64,000 bases of DNA from CBDHHC01 sp965263345 (GTDB lineage: Bacteria > Pseudomonadota > Alphaproteobacteria > Rhizobiales > CBDHHC01): contig CBDHHC010000024.1 in the NCBI GenBank assembly GCA_965263345.1, positions 868,001 through 932,000 of the forward strand, read 5' to 3'. Below, piece by piece: positions 46,854 through 55,398 of the stretch (its first letter is position 1; each line of letters opens with the position of its first letter). Both the position numbers and the translations under genes were made by a program. A model generated the notes under the pieces. It was given only the letters and a program-made list of their open reading frames with translations. It was not told where the DNA came from and did no database searches.

Positions 46854-47338
46854 ATTCAGGAGAAATCGTTTTATCTCCCATGAATAACATAGAAGCTGAA
46901 TATATAGGACTATATTTAGCCTCAATATCCCCCTGGAGTGATTATGATTATCCTGCAGAAAAACTTGTTAAATTCCTCCAGTGGGAAGATCCGACAACAT
47001 TCCAATATACTATCAAATATCAAGAGAATTTAGCAGGGACAATTGTTATCCGAATTCCCTGGCTTCAAGGCCCTTACATCCAACTTCTTGGATTAAAAAC
47101 AGAATTGCATAATAAAGGTATTGGGACTCAGGTTATGGATTGGGCAATCCAGAAATCAAAAGAAACCTCAGCACGAAATCTATGGGTCGTCGCATCTGAA
47201 TTTAATCAGAAAGCTGTTCGTTTTTATGAAAGACACGGGTTTGAGAAAGCAGCCCAGTTTGACGAACTAGTCAAAGATGACCTAAACGAAATTCTTTTCC
47301 GTAAAAAGTTATTTAAAAATTCAGAACATCAAGAATGA
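46820..47338 (+). CDS. GNAT-family N-acetyltransferase
   Basis: 172 aa. Motif A region IQLLGLKTELHNKGIGTQVM (the K/N-x-G-x-G/T acetyl-CoA loop) and NLWVVASEFNQKAVRFYERH (motif B, typical FYE-RHGF). ATG 46820 lies inside the deacetylase gene (34-bp overlap), with no strong ribosome-binding site, so translation is probably coupled. ATG 46880 is an alternative. Substrate unknown. Confidence 0.85.
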   Translation: MANEHQSVERLNSGEIVLSPMNNIEAEYIGLYLASISPWSDYDYPAEKLVKFLQWEDPTTFQYTIKYQENLAGTIVIRIPWLQGPYIQLLGLKTELHNKGIGTQVMDWAIQKSKETSARNLWVVASEFNQKAVRFYERHGFEKAAQFDELVKDDLNEILFRKKLFKNSEHQE

Positions 47339-47360
47339 AGGAAGTTTGTCCTTCATTCTT
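47331..47360. terminator. Bidirectional terminator between the GNAT gene and ndk
   Basis: Perfect 12-bp stem AAGAATGAAGGA / TCCTTCATTCTT with a 6-nt loop, containing the GNAT stop codon and lying 16 bp from the ndk stop. It can serve both convergent genes. Confidence 0.8.
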
Positions 47361-47375
47361 AGCATGTTAAGCGAA

Positions 47376-47798
47376 TTAGCCAACGATCTCAACATCTGAG
47401 AAATTTTGACCAATTTCAATTGCAGCATTCTCAACACTGTCAGAACCGTGTACAGAATTACGCTCGATATTCTCAGCAAATTCTTTACGGATTGTGCCTT
47501 CTGCCGCTTCTTCAGGGTTTGTTGCACCCATGATTTCACGGTTTTTCGCAACAGCATTATCGCCTTCAAGAACCTGAACAACAATTGGACCAGAAGTCAT
47601 AAAACTGACAAGCTCACCAAAGAAAGGACGCTCTTTATGAACTGCATAAAATTCTTCAGCCTGAGCTGTTGACCATTTTACACGCTTTTGAGCAACAACA
47701 CGAAGCCCAGCGCTTTCAAATTTGTCAATAATTTTACCAGTTAGATTACGTTCTGTTGCATCTGGCTTAATAATAGATAATGTTCTTTCGATTGCCAT
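47376..47798 (-). CDS. ndk: Nucleoside diphosphate kinase
   Basis: 140 aa. Begins MAIERTLSIIKPDATERNL; the active-site His lies in RNSVHGSDS, and MGATNPEEAAEGTIRKEF is the conserved C-terminal block. Transfers gamma-phosphate from ATP to NDPs through phospho-His. A purine-rich AAAGGGGGG precedes the ATG. Divergent from the ABC-F gene. Confidence 0.98.
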   Translation of the reverse strand: MAIERTLSIIKPDATERNLTGKIIDKFESAGLRVVAQKRVKWSTAQAEEFYAVHKERPFFGELVSFMTSGPIVVQVLEGDNAVAKNREIMGATNPEEAAEGTIRKEFAENIERNSVHGSDSVENAAIEIGQNFSDVEIVG

Positions 47799-47956
47799 TT
47801 TCTAAACCCCCCTTTAAGGACTATATAAGAAGTTAAAATAAACGAAATTGGGCCGCTTATAACGTTCTATAGAGTGCTTCGCAAGAGAGCATTCTCATAT
47901 TTAAGGATATTTCGGGAAAACTGCGGCATCTGGTCTAAGAAATATAAATAAATATC

Positions 47957-49864
47957 ATGCTCCATATAAATAACTTAACATACCGCATTGAAGGCAGACT
48001 ATTAATCGATAATGCCAGTACAGCCATACCAACAGGCCATAAAGTCGGTATTGTCGGTCGGAATGGTACAGGTAAAACCACACTTTTAAAGCTCATTTCT
48101 GAAGAAATCAGCCCAGAAGATGGCAATATAGGTACCCCAAAAAACACCACCATTGTTCATGTTGCCCAAGAAGCTCCTGGGACCCAGACCTCTCTCATCG
48201 AGACAGTGCTTGAAGCAGACAAAGAACGCAATGCCCTATTAAAGGAAGCAGAAACAACCCAGGAGTCAGACCGCATCTCCGAAATCCAGCTCCGTCTTGT
48301 TGACATAAACGCACACAGTGCTCCTGCTAGAGCGGCAACAATTCTGGCAGGTCTTGGCTTTGACGAAGAAGCACAACAACGCCCTTGCGCCGAATATTCT
48401 GGCGGCTGGCGTATGCGGGTGTCGCTAGCAGCAGCCCTTTTTGCCGAACCAGATATCCTCCTCCTTGATGAGCCCAATAACTATCTAGATCTTGAAGGAA
48501 GCCTCTGGCTTGAAAATTTCCTGCGAAATTATAGAAACACCGTGATCATCGTAAGCCATGACCGCGATCTTCTCAACCAGGCAGTTACAGGTATTCTCCA
48601 TCTCAACAAATGCAAACTCACCTATTACACCGGCGGCTATGATCAGTTCGAAGACATCAGACGCGAAAAACAACAGCTTGAACTCAAACTCAAAAAAAAG
48701 CAGGACGATGAAAAACGAAGATTACAGGCCTTCGTCGATCGTTTTAAAGCCAAAGCCTCAAAAGCCACCCAAGCCCAAAGCCGGGTAAAAGCTCTCGCGA
48801 AAATGAAACCCATCGCCGCCCAGATCGATGATGCGGTCATTCCATTCCATTTCCCAACACCTGAAAAAGATTTAGGCGATCCACTGGTCCGCCTGGAAAA
48901 TGTCATCGTTGGCTACGAACCAGAAAAACCAATCCTGAAAGATCTCAATCTTCGTATTGACAGCGATGATCGTATTGGCCTACTTGGCTCAAACGGCAAT
49001 GGTAAAAGTACCTTCGCCAAACTCATCTCTGGACGTCTGCAACCTTTCTCTGGACACAAACGCCATTCTAAAAAACTAGAAATCGGCTTCTTCACCCAAC
49101 ATCAGCTGGATGACCTTAATCCAAAACACTCACCCTATGATCATATCGCAACCTTAATGGAAGATGCGACGGAAGCCCAAAAACGCTCCAAACTCGGCCA
49201 GCTTGGCTTTGGGGCTGATAAGGCCGACACCCCGTCAGGACAACTCTCAGGGGGCGAAAAAGCACGCCTGCTCTTTGCACTTTGTTCCTTCCATGGCCCA
49301 CATCTTCTTATTCTCGATGAACCAACAAACCACTTGGACGTAGACAGTTGTGAAGCCCTCATTCATGCCATCAATGCCTATGAAGGGGCAATCATTCTCA
49401 TCAGTCACGATCGCCATTTAATGGCAGCCTGTGCTGACCGTCTCTGGATCGCTCGTAACCAGACTGTCTCAACCTATGACGGTGATATGGAAAGCTATAG
49501 GGCTGAATGTTTATCTGAACGCAATCAATCTAAAAATAAAGCAGATAACAAATCAGACTCAACCAACAGCTCAACCAACCGCCAGGAGCAACGCCGTCTC
49601 GCAGCTGAAAAACGCGCCAAACTCGCGCCCATGCGCAAAGAGGTTCAAAAACTCGAAAAACAGGTCGAAAAACTCACCAATGACCTTGCCAAACTCGACG
49701 AAAAACTCGCTGATGTCAGCCTCTATGAAAAATCACCAGATGAGGCGCAAAAAATAACAAAACAACGCGGCCTCATCGCCAAACAACTAGAAGAAATTGA
49801 AACCGCTTGGCTTGAAGCGCAAGAGGAGTATGAGAGTTTAGCAGAAGAGCTAGAAAACGCATAA
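47957..49864 (+). CDS. ABC-F family ATPase (Uup/EttA group)
   Basis: 635 aa, no TM. Two ABC cassettes: Walker A GRNGTGKTTL and GSNGNGKST, signature motifs YSGGWRMRVSLA and LSGGEKARL, Walker B LLLDEPNNYLD and LLILDEPTNHLD, with an inter-domain linker and a C-terminal coiled coil (~540-635, RLAAEKRAKLAPMRKEVQKL onwards) as in Uup/EttA-type ribosome-associated factors. ABC-F proteins act on ribosomes or DNA-protein problems, not transport. The gene is visibly more GC-rich than its neighbours. Confidence 0.95.
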   Translation: MLHINNLTYRIEGRLLIDNASTAIPTGHKVGIVGRNGTGKTTLLKLISEEISPEDGNIGTPKNTTIVHVAQEAPGTQTSLIETVLEADKERNALLKEAETTQESDRISEIQLRLVDINAHSAPARAATILAGLGFDEEAQQRPCAEYSGGWRMRVSLAAALFAEPDILLLDEPNNYLDLEGSLWLENFLRNYRNTVIIVSHDRDLLNQAVTGILHLNKCKLTYYTGGYDQFEDIRREKQQLELKLKKKQDDEKRRLQAFVDRFKAKASKATQAQSRVKALAKMKPIAAQIDDAVIPFHFPTPEKDLGDPLVRLENVIVGYEPEKPILKDLNLRIDSDDRIGLLGSNGNGKSTFAKLISGRLQPFSGHKRHSKKLEIGFFTQHQLDDLNPKHSPYDHIATLMEDATEAQKRSKLGQLGFGADKADTPSGQLSGGEKARLLFALCSFHGPHLLILDEPTNHLDVDSCEALIHAINAYEGAIILISHDRHLMAACADRLWIARNQTVSTYDGDMESYRAECLSERNQSKNKADNKSDSTNSSTNRQEQRRLAAEKRAKLAPMRKEVQKLEKQVEKLTNDLAKLDEKLADVSLYEKSPDEAQKITKQRGLIAKQLEEIETAWLEAQEEYESLAEELENA

Positions 49865-49878
49865 ACCGAATATAATAT

Positions 49879-49909
49879 AGCTTCAAACCACGTGCATAAC
49901 TTTTTTAAG
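49879..49909 (+). repeat. 31-bp direct repeat, copy 1
   Basis: AGCTTCAAACCACGTGCATA plus ACTTTTTTAAG; the second copy at 50928-50958 differs at one base. The two flank the usp/secreted-protein pair and its FNR box. Confidence 0.85.
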
Positions 49910-49946
49910 CAAACAATTTCAATAGCTTATAAAATCAGATATCACT

Positions 49947-50366
49947 CTATCTCTCAACCAACACAGAACATTTCGCATTCTTCACAACTTCAGCCGCAAC
50001 AGATCCAAACAAATAGTCTTCCCAGCTTGGTTGATGTGAAGGCATAATGATAAGGTCAATATTTTCCTCATCCGCCACCTCTATTATTCTATCACTTGGA
50101 ATTCCGGATTTTATTTTAATTGTTGTCGCCCCTGAAAACGCTGCATCAGCGGCAACTTTCTCAAGCTGCTCTTGAGATTCCTCAATCATTTTCTGTTGAT
50201 AATCAGCAGGCAACTCACTCACAACAAACCCTGGAATTTGCGGTATGATATTCAAAAGAGTAATTGAAACATCTTTTGATTGAACCATCTCTTTCGTCAA
50301 TTTTATAGACCGCGCACCTTTATCTTTATCACCAAGATCAATAGGAACTAGTATTTTCTCAAACAT
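49947..50366 (-). CDS. Universal stress protein (UspA family)
   Basis: 139 aa from ATG 50366 (AGGAG at 6 nt; ATG 50369 is closer than usual). The start MFEKILVPIDLGDKDKG and the C-terminal DYLFGSVAAEVVKNAKCSVL block define the family. The ATP-binding G-x2-G-x9-G(S/T) pattern lacks its first glycines, so nucleotide binding is doubtful. It starts 24 bp after the small secreted-protein gene. The FNR/FixK-like box at 50834-50847 upstream of that pair fits oxygen-limitation control, as reported for usp genes in other bacteria. Confidence 0.9.
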   Translation of the reverse strand: MFEKILVPIDLGDKDKGARSIKLTKEMVQSKDVSITLLNIIPQIPGFVVSELPADYQQKMIEESQEQLEKVAADAAFSGATTIKIKSGIPSDRIIEVADEENIDLIIMPSHQPSWEDYLFGSVAAEVVKNAKCSVLVER

Positions 50367-50390
50367 CATACACTCCTCTCAAGACGAAAT

Positions 50391-50693
50391 TTAACAAACC
50401 TTCACTTCACATACTTTGATATCAAACTTCTGTTTTCCTTCATCCCAGATAAAGTCATATTCCCGCTCATCTTTACAATGTGCTCTGCCAGAAACGACAT
50501 CCTTTTCTCCAAGTTTAAACTCTTGAATCCGGGACAAAAAATTCACATCACAAAAATGCTCTTGTTTAAGCTGCGCCCGCAAAGATATCTCCCAGCCCGA
50601 CATTGAAAAGGCTGAAGGTGGAAAAAAACAAACAACCAAAACGACAACAATGGAAAGGAAAAGAGCTGGAATAAATTTCATTTTGACATCCAT
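50391..50693 (-). CDS. Small secreted Cys-containing protein
   Basis: 100 aa. Signal peptide (~30 aa, ending SAFS), then a ~70-residue mature domain with four Cys (HFCDVN, AHCKDE, VCEVKVC), likely two disulfides. Not recognised. First of a two-gene unit with the universal-stress-protein gene (24-bp gap). The start could be ATG 50693 or ATG 50681 (MKFIPALFLS). Confidence 0.7.
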   Translation of the reverse strand: MDVKMKFIPALFLSIVVVLVVCFFPPSAFSMSGWEISLRAQLKQEHFCDVNFLSRIQEFKLGEKDVVSGRAHCKDEREYDFIWDEGKQKFDIKVCEVKVC

Positions 50694-50833
50694 TAGGTTA
50701 AGAAAGAAAAGTCAATTATTGAAAAACAATCAAGTGGCCCCAAAATCAGGCGTTCCGCCCAAGAAATTTATTTGAAGACCCATAATCATCCTCAACAATA
50801 TCTTAATCTTTATCCCATCACAGAATGTTATCT

Positions 50834-50847
50834 TTGATCCTGATCAA
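50834..50847. promoter_or_regulatory. FNR/FixK-type box TTGATCCTGATCAA
   Basis: Perfect TTGAT-N4-ATCAA dyad, 141 bp before the small secreted-protein/usp operon. It matches the consensus of FNR, FixK and Anr. Confidence 0.6.
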
Positions 50848-50927
50848 CTCCATAAAAATTTTTACAAGAAATTTGCAAATACAAGAACTCACCTGAATAA
50901 AATAATCAGACAAACCAAGTATAAATC

Positions 50928-50958
50928 AGCTTGAAACCACGTGCATAACTTTTTTAAG
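50928..50958 (+). repeat. 31-bp direct repeat, copy 2
   Basis: Matches 49879-49909 at 30 of 31 bases. Spacing is 1049 bp start-to-start, enclosing the secreted-protein and usp genes. Confidence 0.85.
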
Positions 50959-51023
50959 TTACAAAATCAAGATAAAAACAAAGATTTCAGTGGGTTACAA
51001 AATCACTTATGATTTATTTGCCA

Positions 51024-51145
51024 AGCCGTAACGCACCAAGGGGAGTGCAAAAATAGTGCATTACACTTAACGCTAAGGCACAATCCGCTCTTTACCTAAT
51101 CAGGGCTATTGCAAGAACATGCATGACAATTCCTGCGGCAGGAAA
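51024..51145 (+). repeat. Palindromic repeat unit, copy 1
   Basis: First 42 nt (AGCCGTAACGCACCAAGGGG onwards) are identical to the start of copy 2 at 51269. It contains an imperfect hairpin (GTAACGCAC / GTGCATTAC) and ends near TTCCTGCGGCAGGAA, a palindrome of a type common in alphaproteobacterial extragenic repeats. No coding frame. Confidence 0.8.
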
Positions 51146-51268
51146 AGTCTCTTCATGGTTATACCATTAACTCTAAGCATTCAGAATTTATTCATTTAAC
51201 ATAGTTCACCCTCAAACGTCACTCCCTCGTTAGAAAGAAACATATAACAACATTATCACATCGCATAT

Positions 51269-51615
51269 AGCCGTAACGCACCAAGGGGAGTGCAAAAATA
51301 GTGCATTACATGGCAGTTTACGCTAAGGCACAATCCGCTCTTTACCTATCAGGGCTATTAAGGCAAGAACCTATGTGAGGAATGGTCAGCATGACCATTC
51401 CATGCATTCCTGCAGAAGGATCACCACTGCTAAATGGATCCCCAATATTTTACTCAGATTGGTTCTGGGGCCTGCACATTTTTGTGGCTGGCAAAATTTG
51501 GGGATGACGGTGGTGGAGAGGTATCGACAAAACAATAAGACTGAACTTCTCTCGTTAGAGAGCCCCAAAACCATCCCCCCCAATCGTCACTCCCTCGAAA
51601 GAGGGAGCCTATAAC
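51269..51615 (+). repeat. Palindromic repeat unit, copy 2 (longer)
   Basis: Matches copy 1 for the first ~110 bp, then extends through further hairpins: GGAATGGTCA-GCA-TGACCATTCC, an imperfect CCCCAA...TTGGGG pair and CTCCCTCGAAAGAGGGAG. Copy 1 shares the tail motif CGTCACTCCCTCG (51218-51230), so both units once had the same end. No transposase frame is present, so a non-autonomous or REP-like element is suggested. Confidence 0.75.
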
Positions 51616-51619
51616 CACA

Positions 51620-51809
51620 TTTCACAAAATACATTCATAAATTATGGTCTCGAACGACCGCCCTTCGGGCGGACCTAACCTGTGCTTTTGTATTTTCCTC
51701 AGGAAAAAAGTGGAAACCGGTTTTCAGATAAGAAAATACACAGACACTTTGAAGGCGTAAAGATATAGGATGTAATCCTTCACTCGGACCTCACGATAAA
51801 CACACCAGC
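51620..51809. other. Intergenic remnant with a REP-like palindrome
   Basis: No gene. CCGCCCTTCGGGCGG near 51660 is a perfect palindrome of the REP type. Confidence 0.45.
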
Positions 51810-52750
51810 CTATTGACTCGCTGCACCAAGCGTTCTGGTGATACGAAAACCGACAAGCCGCTACGGTCTGTCGACGTGTCCCTGCCGCGATTAGCAGAAC
51901 GCAAGAGTACAGGTTCGTTGTACCAGGAGCCCCCGCGCAAAACGCGACGGGAACAGTCGCCACCATCAGAGCTTAACCAGGCACGGCCATCACTTGGGAG
52001 CACCTTTGTAATTTGTATGCCAGCAATCCTCAACCCATTCCCAGACATTTCCATGAACATCATATAGTCCCCAAAAGCATTTGGCCTTATAACCAACTTT
52101 ACAGTCCGATAGTTTCTTACCGTAAGTCCACCATAATTTGCCTTTGTTTCTGAGGGTGATTTTATCCCCCCACCAATAACGGTATTAGTTTCCGCACGAG
52201 CAACATATTCCCACTCAGCTTCACCCAACAAACGATAAGACTTGCCAGTCCTCTTACTCAGCCAACTTCACATAGGCTTTTGCATCATTCCACGAAACAC
52301 CAACAACAGGACTGTGAGCAATTCTGCTTTGCAGTATCGCCCCATTCAATCAAAGGAAGAACCACAGCGGGTTATCCCAGTAATCAATCTGAACCTGATC
52401 TTGATCATTCCTCAGCCACTTAATTGCTGCAGTCTGAAGATTCCATCAAGCCATTCTGGTGCTTTACATTTGACCCGCCCTTCATCCTTCGCTTACTGTG
52501 AGCATGCTTGATACTGCATCCCATTCCAAACACTCACCTCATAACGACCAACAGCAAGCTTATTGATACGTAACCTGACGCTGTGGCCCCTCATCATCAT
52601 CTCTGCCTTTCTCAGACTTGGGAGACCCCATCATAAAGCTCCCACCCTTCACAACAATCATGGATGGGCAATCAGCACAATCCTTGAATGCATATGGCCG
52701 TGTTGCCAGGAAACTTCCTGAGGCTTCAAATGGACGAAGACGTGCTGTTC
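51810..52750 (-). pseudogene. Decayed formylglycine-generating-enzyme/sulfatase-modifying factor (SUMF1-like) gene
   Basis: Fragments of one FGE-like protein in different frames: FKDCADCPSMIVVKGGSFMM then GSPKSEKGRDDDEGPQRQVT near 52700-52580, which runs into a TAA; HSPVVGVSWNDAKAYVKLAE; YRLLGEAEWEYVARAETNT; then a frame giving GLYDVHGNVWEWVEDCWHTN; then RVLRGGSWYNEPVLLRSANR; and finally GFRITRTLGAASQ before the TAG at 51810-51812. At least four frameshifts and a stop separate them. FGE-like domains often accompany caspase-like genes in alphaproteobacteria, and the caspase gene lies just upstream on the same strand. Confidence 0.85.
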
Positions 52751-52816
52751 AGCCTTAAATTTATAGTAGGAATTCTGAGATCCATAAGCCCTGATAAACG
52801 CTAGCCAATTTCATTC

Positions 52817-53671
52817 TCATCCTTTGATTTGCTTGCTGACTTTTGCCCAAATGCGTGGCAATCTTGAAGGATCACTTCCGCCTCCACCATCATTTTGTTT
52901 TCCAGCTAAGATAATAGCCGAGGCAAGGCATTCGATGTTACCCAGGGTTCTTGACCAATACTCTGCAGACACACGAAGCTGCACATTTCGGAACATTGAG
53001 ACCACCTCAACCCCAGGCTTAACCAACTCCTCCGATAATATGCGCGCGTAATGTCCAAGCCCTTCGCCTTCGTCGGTCGCAATCTTACCCTCAGCCGTTG
53101 CATAGGAAATCAACATTCTGGGGATCGTTCCAACACCCACAAATCCTTTTGATTGAAACAAAGATTTTGAACCGGGACGTTTTAATTGCAGTTCATTCCG
53201 GCAGGCATCAAAGATCACAAAATGGGCAGCATTTCGGGCACCTTTTTTTAAAGTGTTTGTAATCTCATCAAGAGGAATAGAATTATCCCATAAACTGGCT
53301 GTAGATGTGTTTTTTATATCGACTGGGATCAGATAATTTGTGCGCGTGACCTGGTCTAAAGCGCCATGTCCAGAATAATAAAAAAAGCCAATAGCATCTT
53401 TTCCGGCTCTTCGTAATCTAGAGGTATACGCCCGTGTTTCGCGATAAATCTTGCCAAGGTTTGCATTACGAACAATTTTGACCTGAAAACCGATCAGTTT
53501 CAAAGCTTCCGCAAGCCGTTTCACATCATTATGAGGATTTTTAAGATTTAAATCAGTTAAATGATAATCTTTATTGCCAATGAGCAACGCAATCCGTTTC
53601 CCCTGCTGCGCCTGAGCCACACATGCAAACGCCAACCAAACCCCGACAATCCAAACAAATCTAACCATCAT
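52817..53671 (-). CDS. Exported caspase-like (C14) protease, probably frameshifted near its C-terminus
   Basis: 284 aa. Signal peptide (~22 aa), then RIALLIGNKDYHL, the catalytic His in FFYYSGHGA (H102) and Cys in FVIFDACRNEL (C157): a p20-type metacaspase/orthocaspase domain. After RNVQLRVSAE (about residue 237) the frame turns into unrelated sequence, while the neighbouring frame continues SIGQEPWVTSNALPRLLS and stops at 52906. That resembles the usual TG-x-Q-PW-x-SS ending, so a single-base shift near 52960-52966 is likely. The catalytic core is intact. It overlaps the trypsin-like gene by 4 bp. Confidence 0.85.
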   Translation of the reverse strand: MMVRFVWIVGVWLAFACVAQAQQGKRIALLIGNKDYHLTDLNLKNPHNDVKRLAEALKLIGFQVKIVRNANLGKIYRETRAYTSRLRRAGKDAIGFFYYSGHGALDQVTRTNYLIPVDIKNTSTASLWDNSIPLDEITNTLKKGARNAAHFVIFDACRNELQLKRPGSKSLFQSKGFVGVGTIPRMLISYATAEGKIATDEGEGLGHYARILSEELVKPGVEVVSMFRNVQLRVSAEYWSRTLGNIECLASAIILAGKQNDGGGGSDPSRLPRIWAKVSKQIKG

Positions 53672-55212
53672 CGCCTAATCTCATAATCCACCACAGCCAT
53701 CCCCCAGCGCGGCGCCTCTGATACAGCCCCCTGCCCTTCATAAGACAACCCTCTTGCAAGCTTCCTCTTTTCAATATAACGAGAAATCCGCCCGATCAAA
53801 CCTTGTAAGAAGTTCGTTTGTTTCGCCAAAGGTTGAAACCCTTTAGTACGAACACTTTGCCCGGCTTTCGTTGCCCAGAGTTTAAAATCTTGCGGAACAA
53901 TCAGCGCAAACAATTTCCCTTTCCCAACCGGCTCGGTCGCCCCAAAGGCGCGCAATCCATATTGTGCTTCATTTGGAACACGAATGGTCTCATTCGCTTT
54001 CACATTCCAAAGCGCTTCTTCAGACACAAACTTATTTGGAAAAATTTGCGTGGCTTTTCCATCCGCATTAATATCAACAATTATCAATCGCCCAGGAATA
54101 GAACTGCTGACTTCAAACGCCGTTTCATCGCCTATCCGTTTCACCACTCCCCCAGTAATACGCAATGAAAGGTCGGCTTTATGATCAACTAACAAACTTT
54201 CTAATTGTGTTTTCACACGCTCAAAAAATTGAAATCTGTTCTCAACTTTCTCCGCTTCCGTTCGCTTGGCAAAAGCAAAAGAGCGAACATTGGGCACAAA
54301 CTTATTAATCCATTTTGCATAGTGCCCAACACGGGTATAAACCCCATAATGACCAGCTTCTGCACACCCGATACCCCAGCTCACAATACCGATCTGGAAC
54401 GGACATCCATGTTTGTCATACCCCACAAGAGGACCACCACTATCCCCCTGACAGGCATCTTTGCCCCCCTCTTCTAATCCGCCACATATCTGCCCCTCTC
54501 CAACCTGAAACTCCTTATAGTTTTTCTTGCAGATATTTTGAGGAACCAAAGGCACGACGGCTTCCTGCAAACTGTCAGACCCTGCCCAGAACTTACGCCC
54601 CTTCACATCAATATATTGACGCAAAGGGTCTTGAACCATTGTGCTTATATTGGTCACACCATAGCCCGCAACCCGCACATCCTGCGTAAGATCTTTCAAA
54701 TCAACATTACTCCCTAAAGGAAGCCTTGAATAAGACCAGCTTGTTTTAAGTTTGACGAGCGCAATATCATGTCCCTTAGTGGCCGCTTCATAGCGCTTAT
54801 AATTAGGATGGAACTCCACCTTTTTTATCTCGGAAACATCCTCTAGGGCAACATCCTTGAGATTATCTGTGCCTTTAACAACCTGAAGCCACGAGCCACC
54901 TGCATCCTCATAGCGCCCCTCTGAAACCTCATTAAGATAATCAAAACAATGTGCTGCCGTTAACACCCAGCCATCACCAATCAACGTCCCACCACACTGA
55001 TACCGGTTTTCAGACAATTGCGCATTATGCAGCCGTAACGTCACCAGACCAGGCCAATGCTTAACACGCACCGGATCCCCATTAATAACTTTCGTCGTGG
55101 CCCGACTAAAATTCCTTTTCCCCACACAAGACTGCGCATAGCTATCTAAGGAGAGTACCAATGTGAAAAACAAAAGAAAAAACAAAGAAAAACAACGAGA
55201 AAATAAACTCAT
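53668..55212 (-). CDS. Exported trypsin-like (S1) serine protease with DUF4384-like C-terminal domain
   Basis: 514 aa. Signal peptide (~26 aa), a possible zymogen cleavage before VINGDPV (residue 42), and the full triad: H88 in TAAHC, D149 in GHDIALVKL, S258 in CQGDSGGPL. Asp252, six before Ser, predicts cleavage after Lys/Arg. Six to eight Cys fit extracellular disulfides. The C-terminal ~200 residues include LIIVDINADGKATQIFPN, typical of DUF4384. The order trypsin-caspase-FGE on one strand, with a 4-bp overlap, suggests one operon: a proteolytic relay or conflict-type locus. Confidence 0.92.
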   Translation of the reverse strand: MSLFSRCFSLFFLLFFTLVLSLDSYAQSCVGKRNFSRATTKVINGDPVRVKHWPGLVTLRLHNAQLSENRYQCGGTLIGDGWVLTAAHCFDYLNEVSEGRYEDAGGSWLQVVKGTDNLKDVALEDVSEIKKVEFHPNYKRYEAATKGHDIALVKLKTSWSYSRLPLGSNVDLKDLTQDVRVAGYGVTNISTMVQDPLRQYIDVKGRKFWAGSDSLQEAVVPLVPQNICKKNYKEFQVGEGQICGGLEEGGKDACQGDSGGPLVGYDKHGCPFQIGIVSWGIGCAEAGHYGVYTRVGHYAKWINKFVPNVRSFAFAKRTEAEKVENRFQFFERVKTQLESLLVDHKADLSLRITGGVVKRIGDETAFEVSSSIPGRLIIVDINADGKATQIFPNKFVSEEALWNVKANETIRVPNEAQYGLRAFGATEPVGKGKLFALIVPQDFKLWATKAGQSVRTKGFQPLAKQTNFLQGLIGRISRYIEKRKLARGLSYEGQGAVSEAPRWGMAVVDYEIRR

Positions 55213-55353
55213 CCCTCACCCCAAAAATGACTTTAAAAATATAAGAAGGTATTATAAAGCAAAACAGCTCATAATTTAACTTAATATTTTCATAAAAAGA
55301 TCAAAAATTTAAAATTTAGGGAAAGGAGAACCACATTAAAGAGACAGGTAGAA

Positions 55354-55387
55354 GAAAACCATGCAAATAAGCACTCACATGGTTTTC
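55354..55387 (-). terminator. Hairpin after the decahaem cytochrome gene
   Basis: Perfect 10-bp stem GAAAACCATG / CATGGTTTTC with a 14-nt loop, 12 bp downstream of the decahaem cytochrome stop. It marks the end of the multihaem operon. Confidence 0.75.
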
Positions 55388-55398
55388 CCAAAGAAAAA

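Noticed and set aside
51024..51615. Insertion sequence
   Set aside because: Hairpins and repeats are present, but no transposase frame or terminal inverted repeat pair bounding the unit was seen.
53668..55212. Established anti-phage defence system
   Set aside because: Trypsin and caspase occur in defence loci, but both here have signal peptides and no nucleotide-sensing or effector partner is present. It is reported only as a candidate proteolytic relay.
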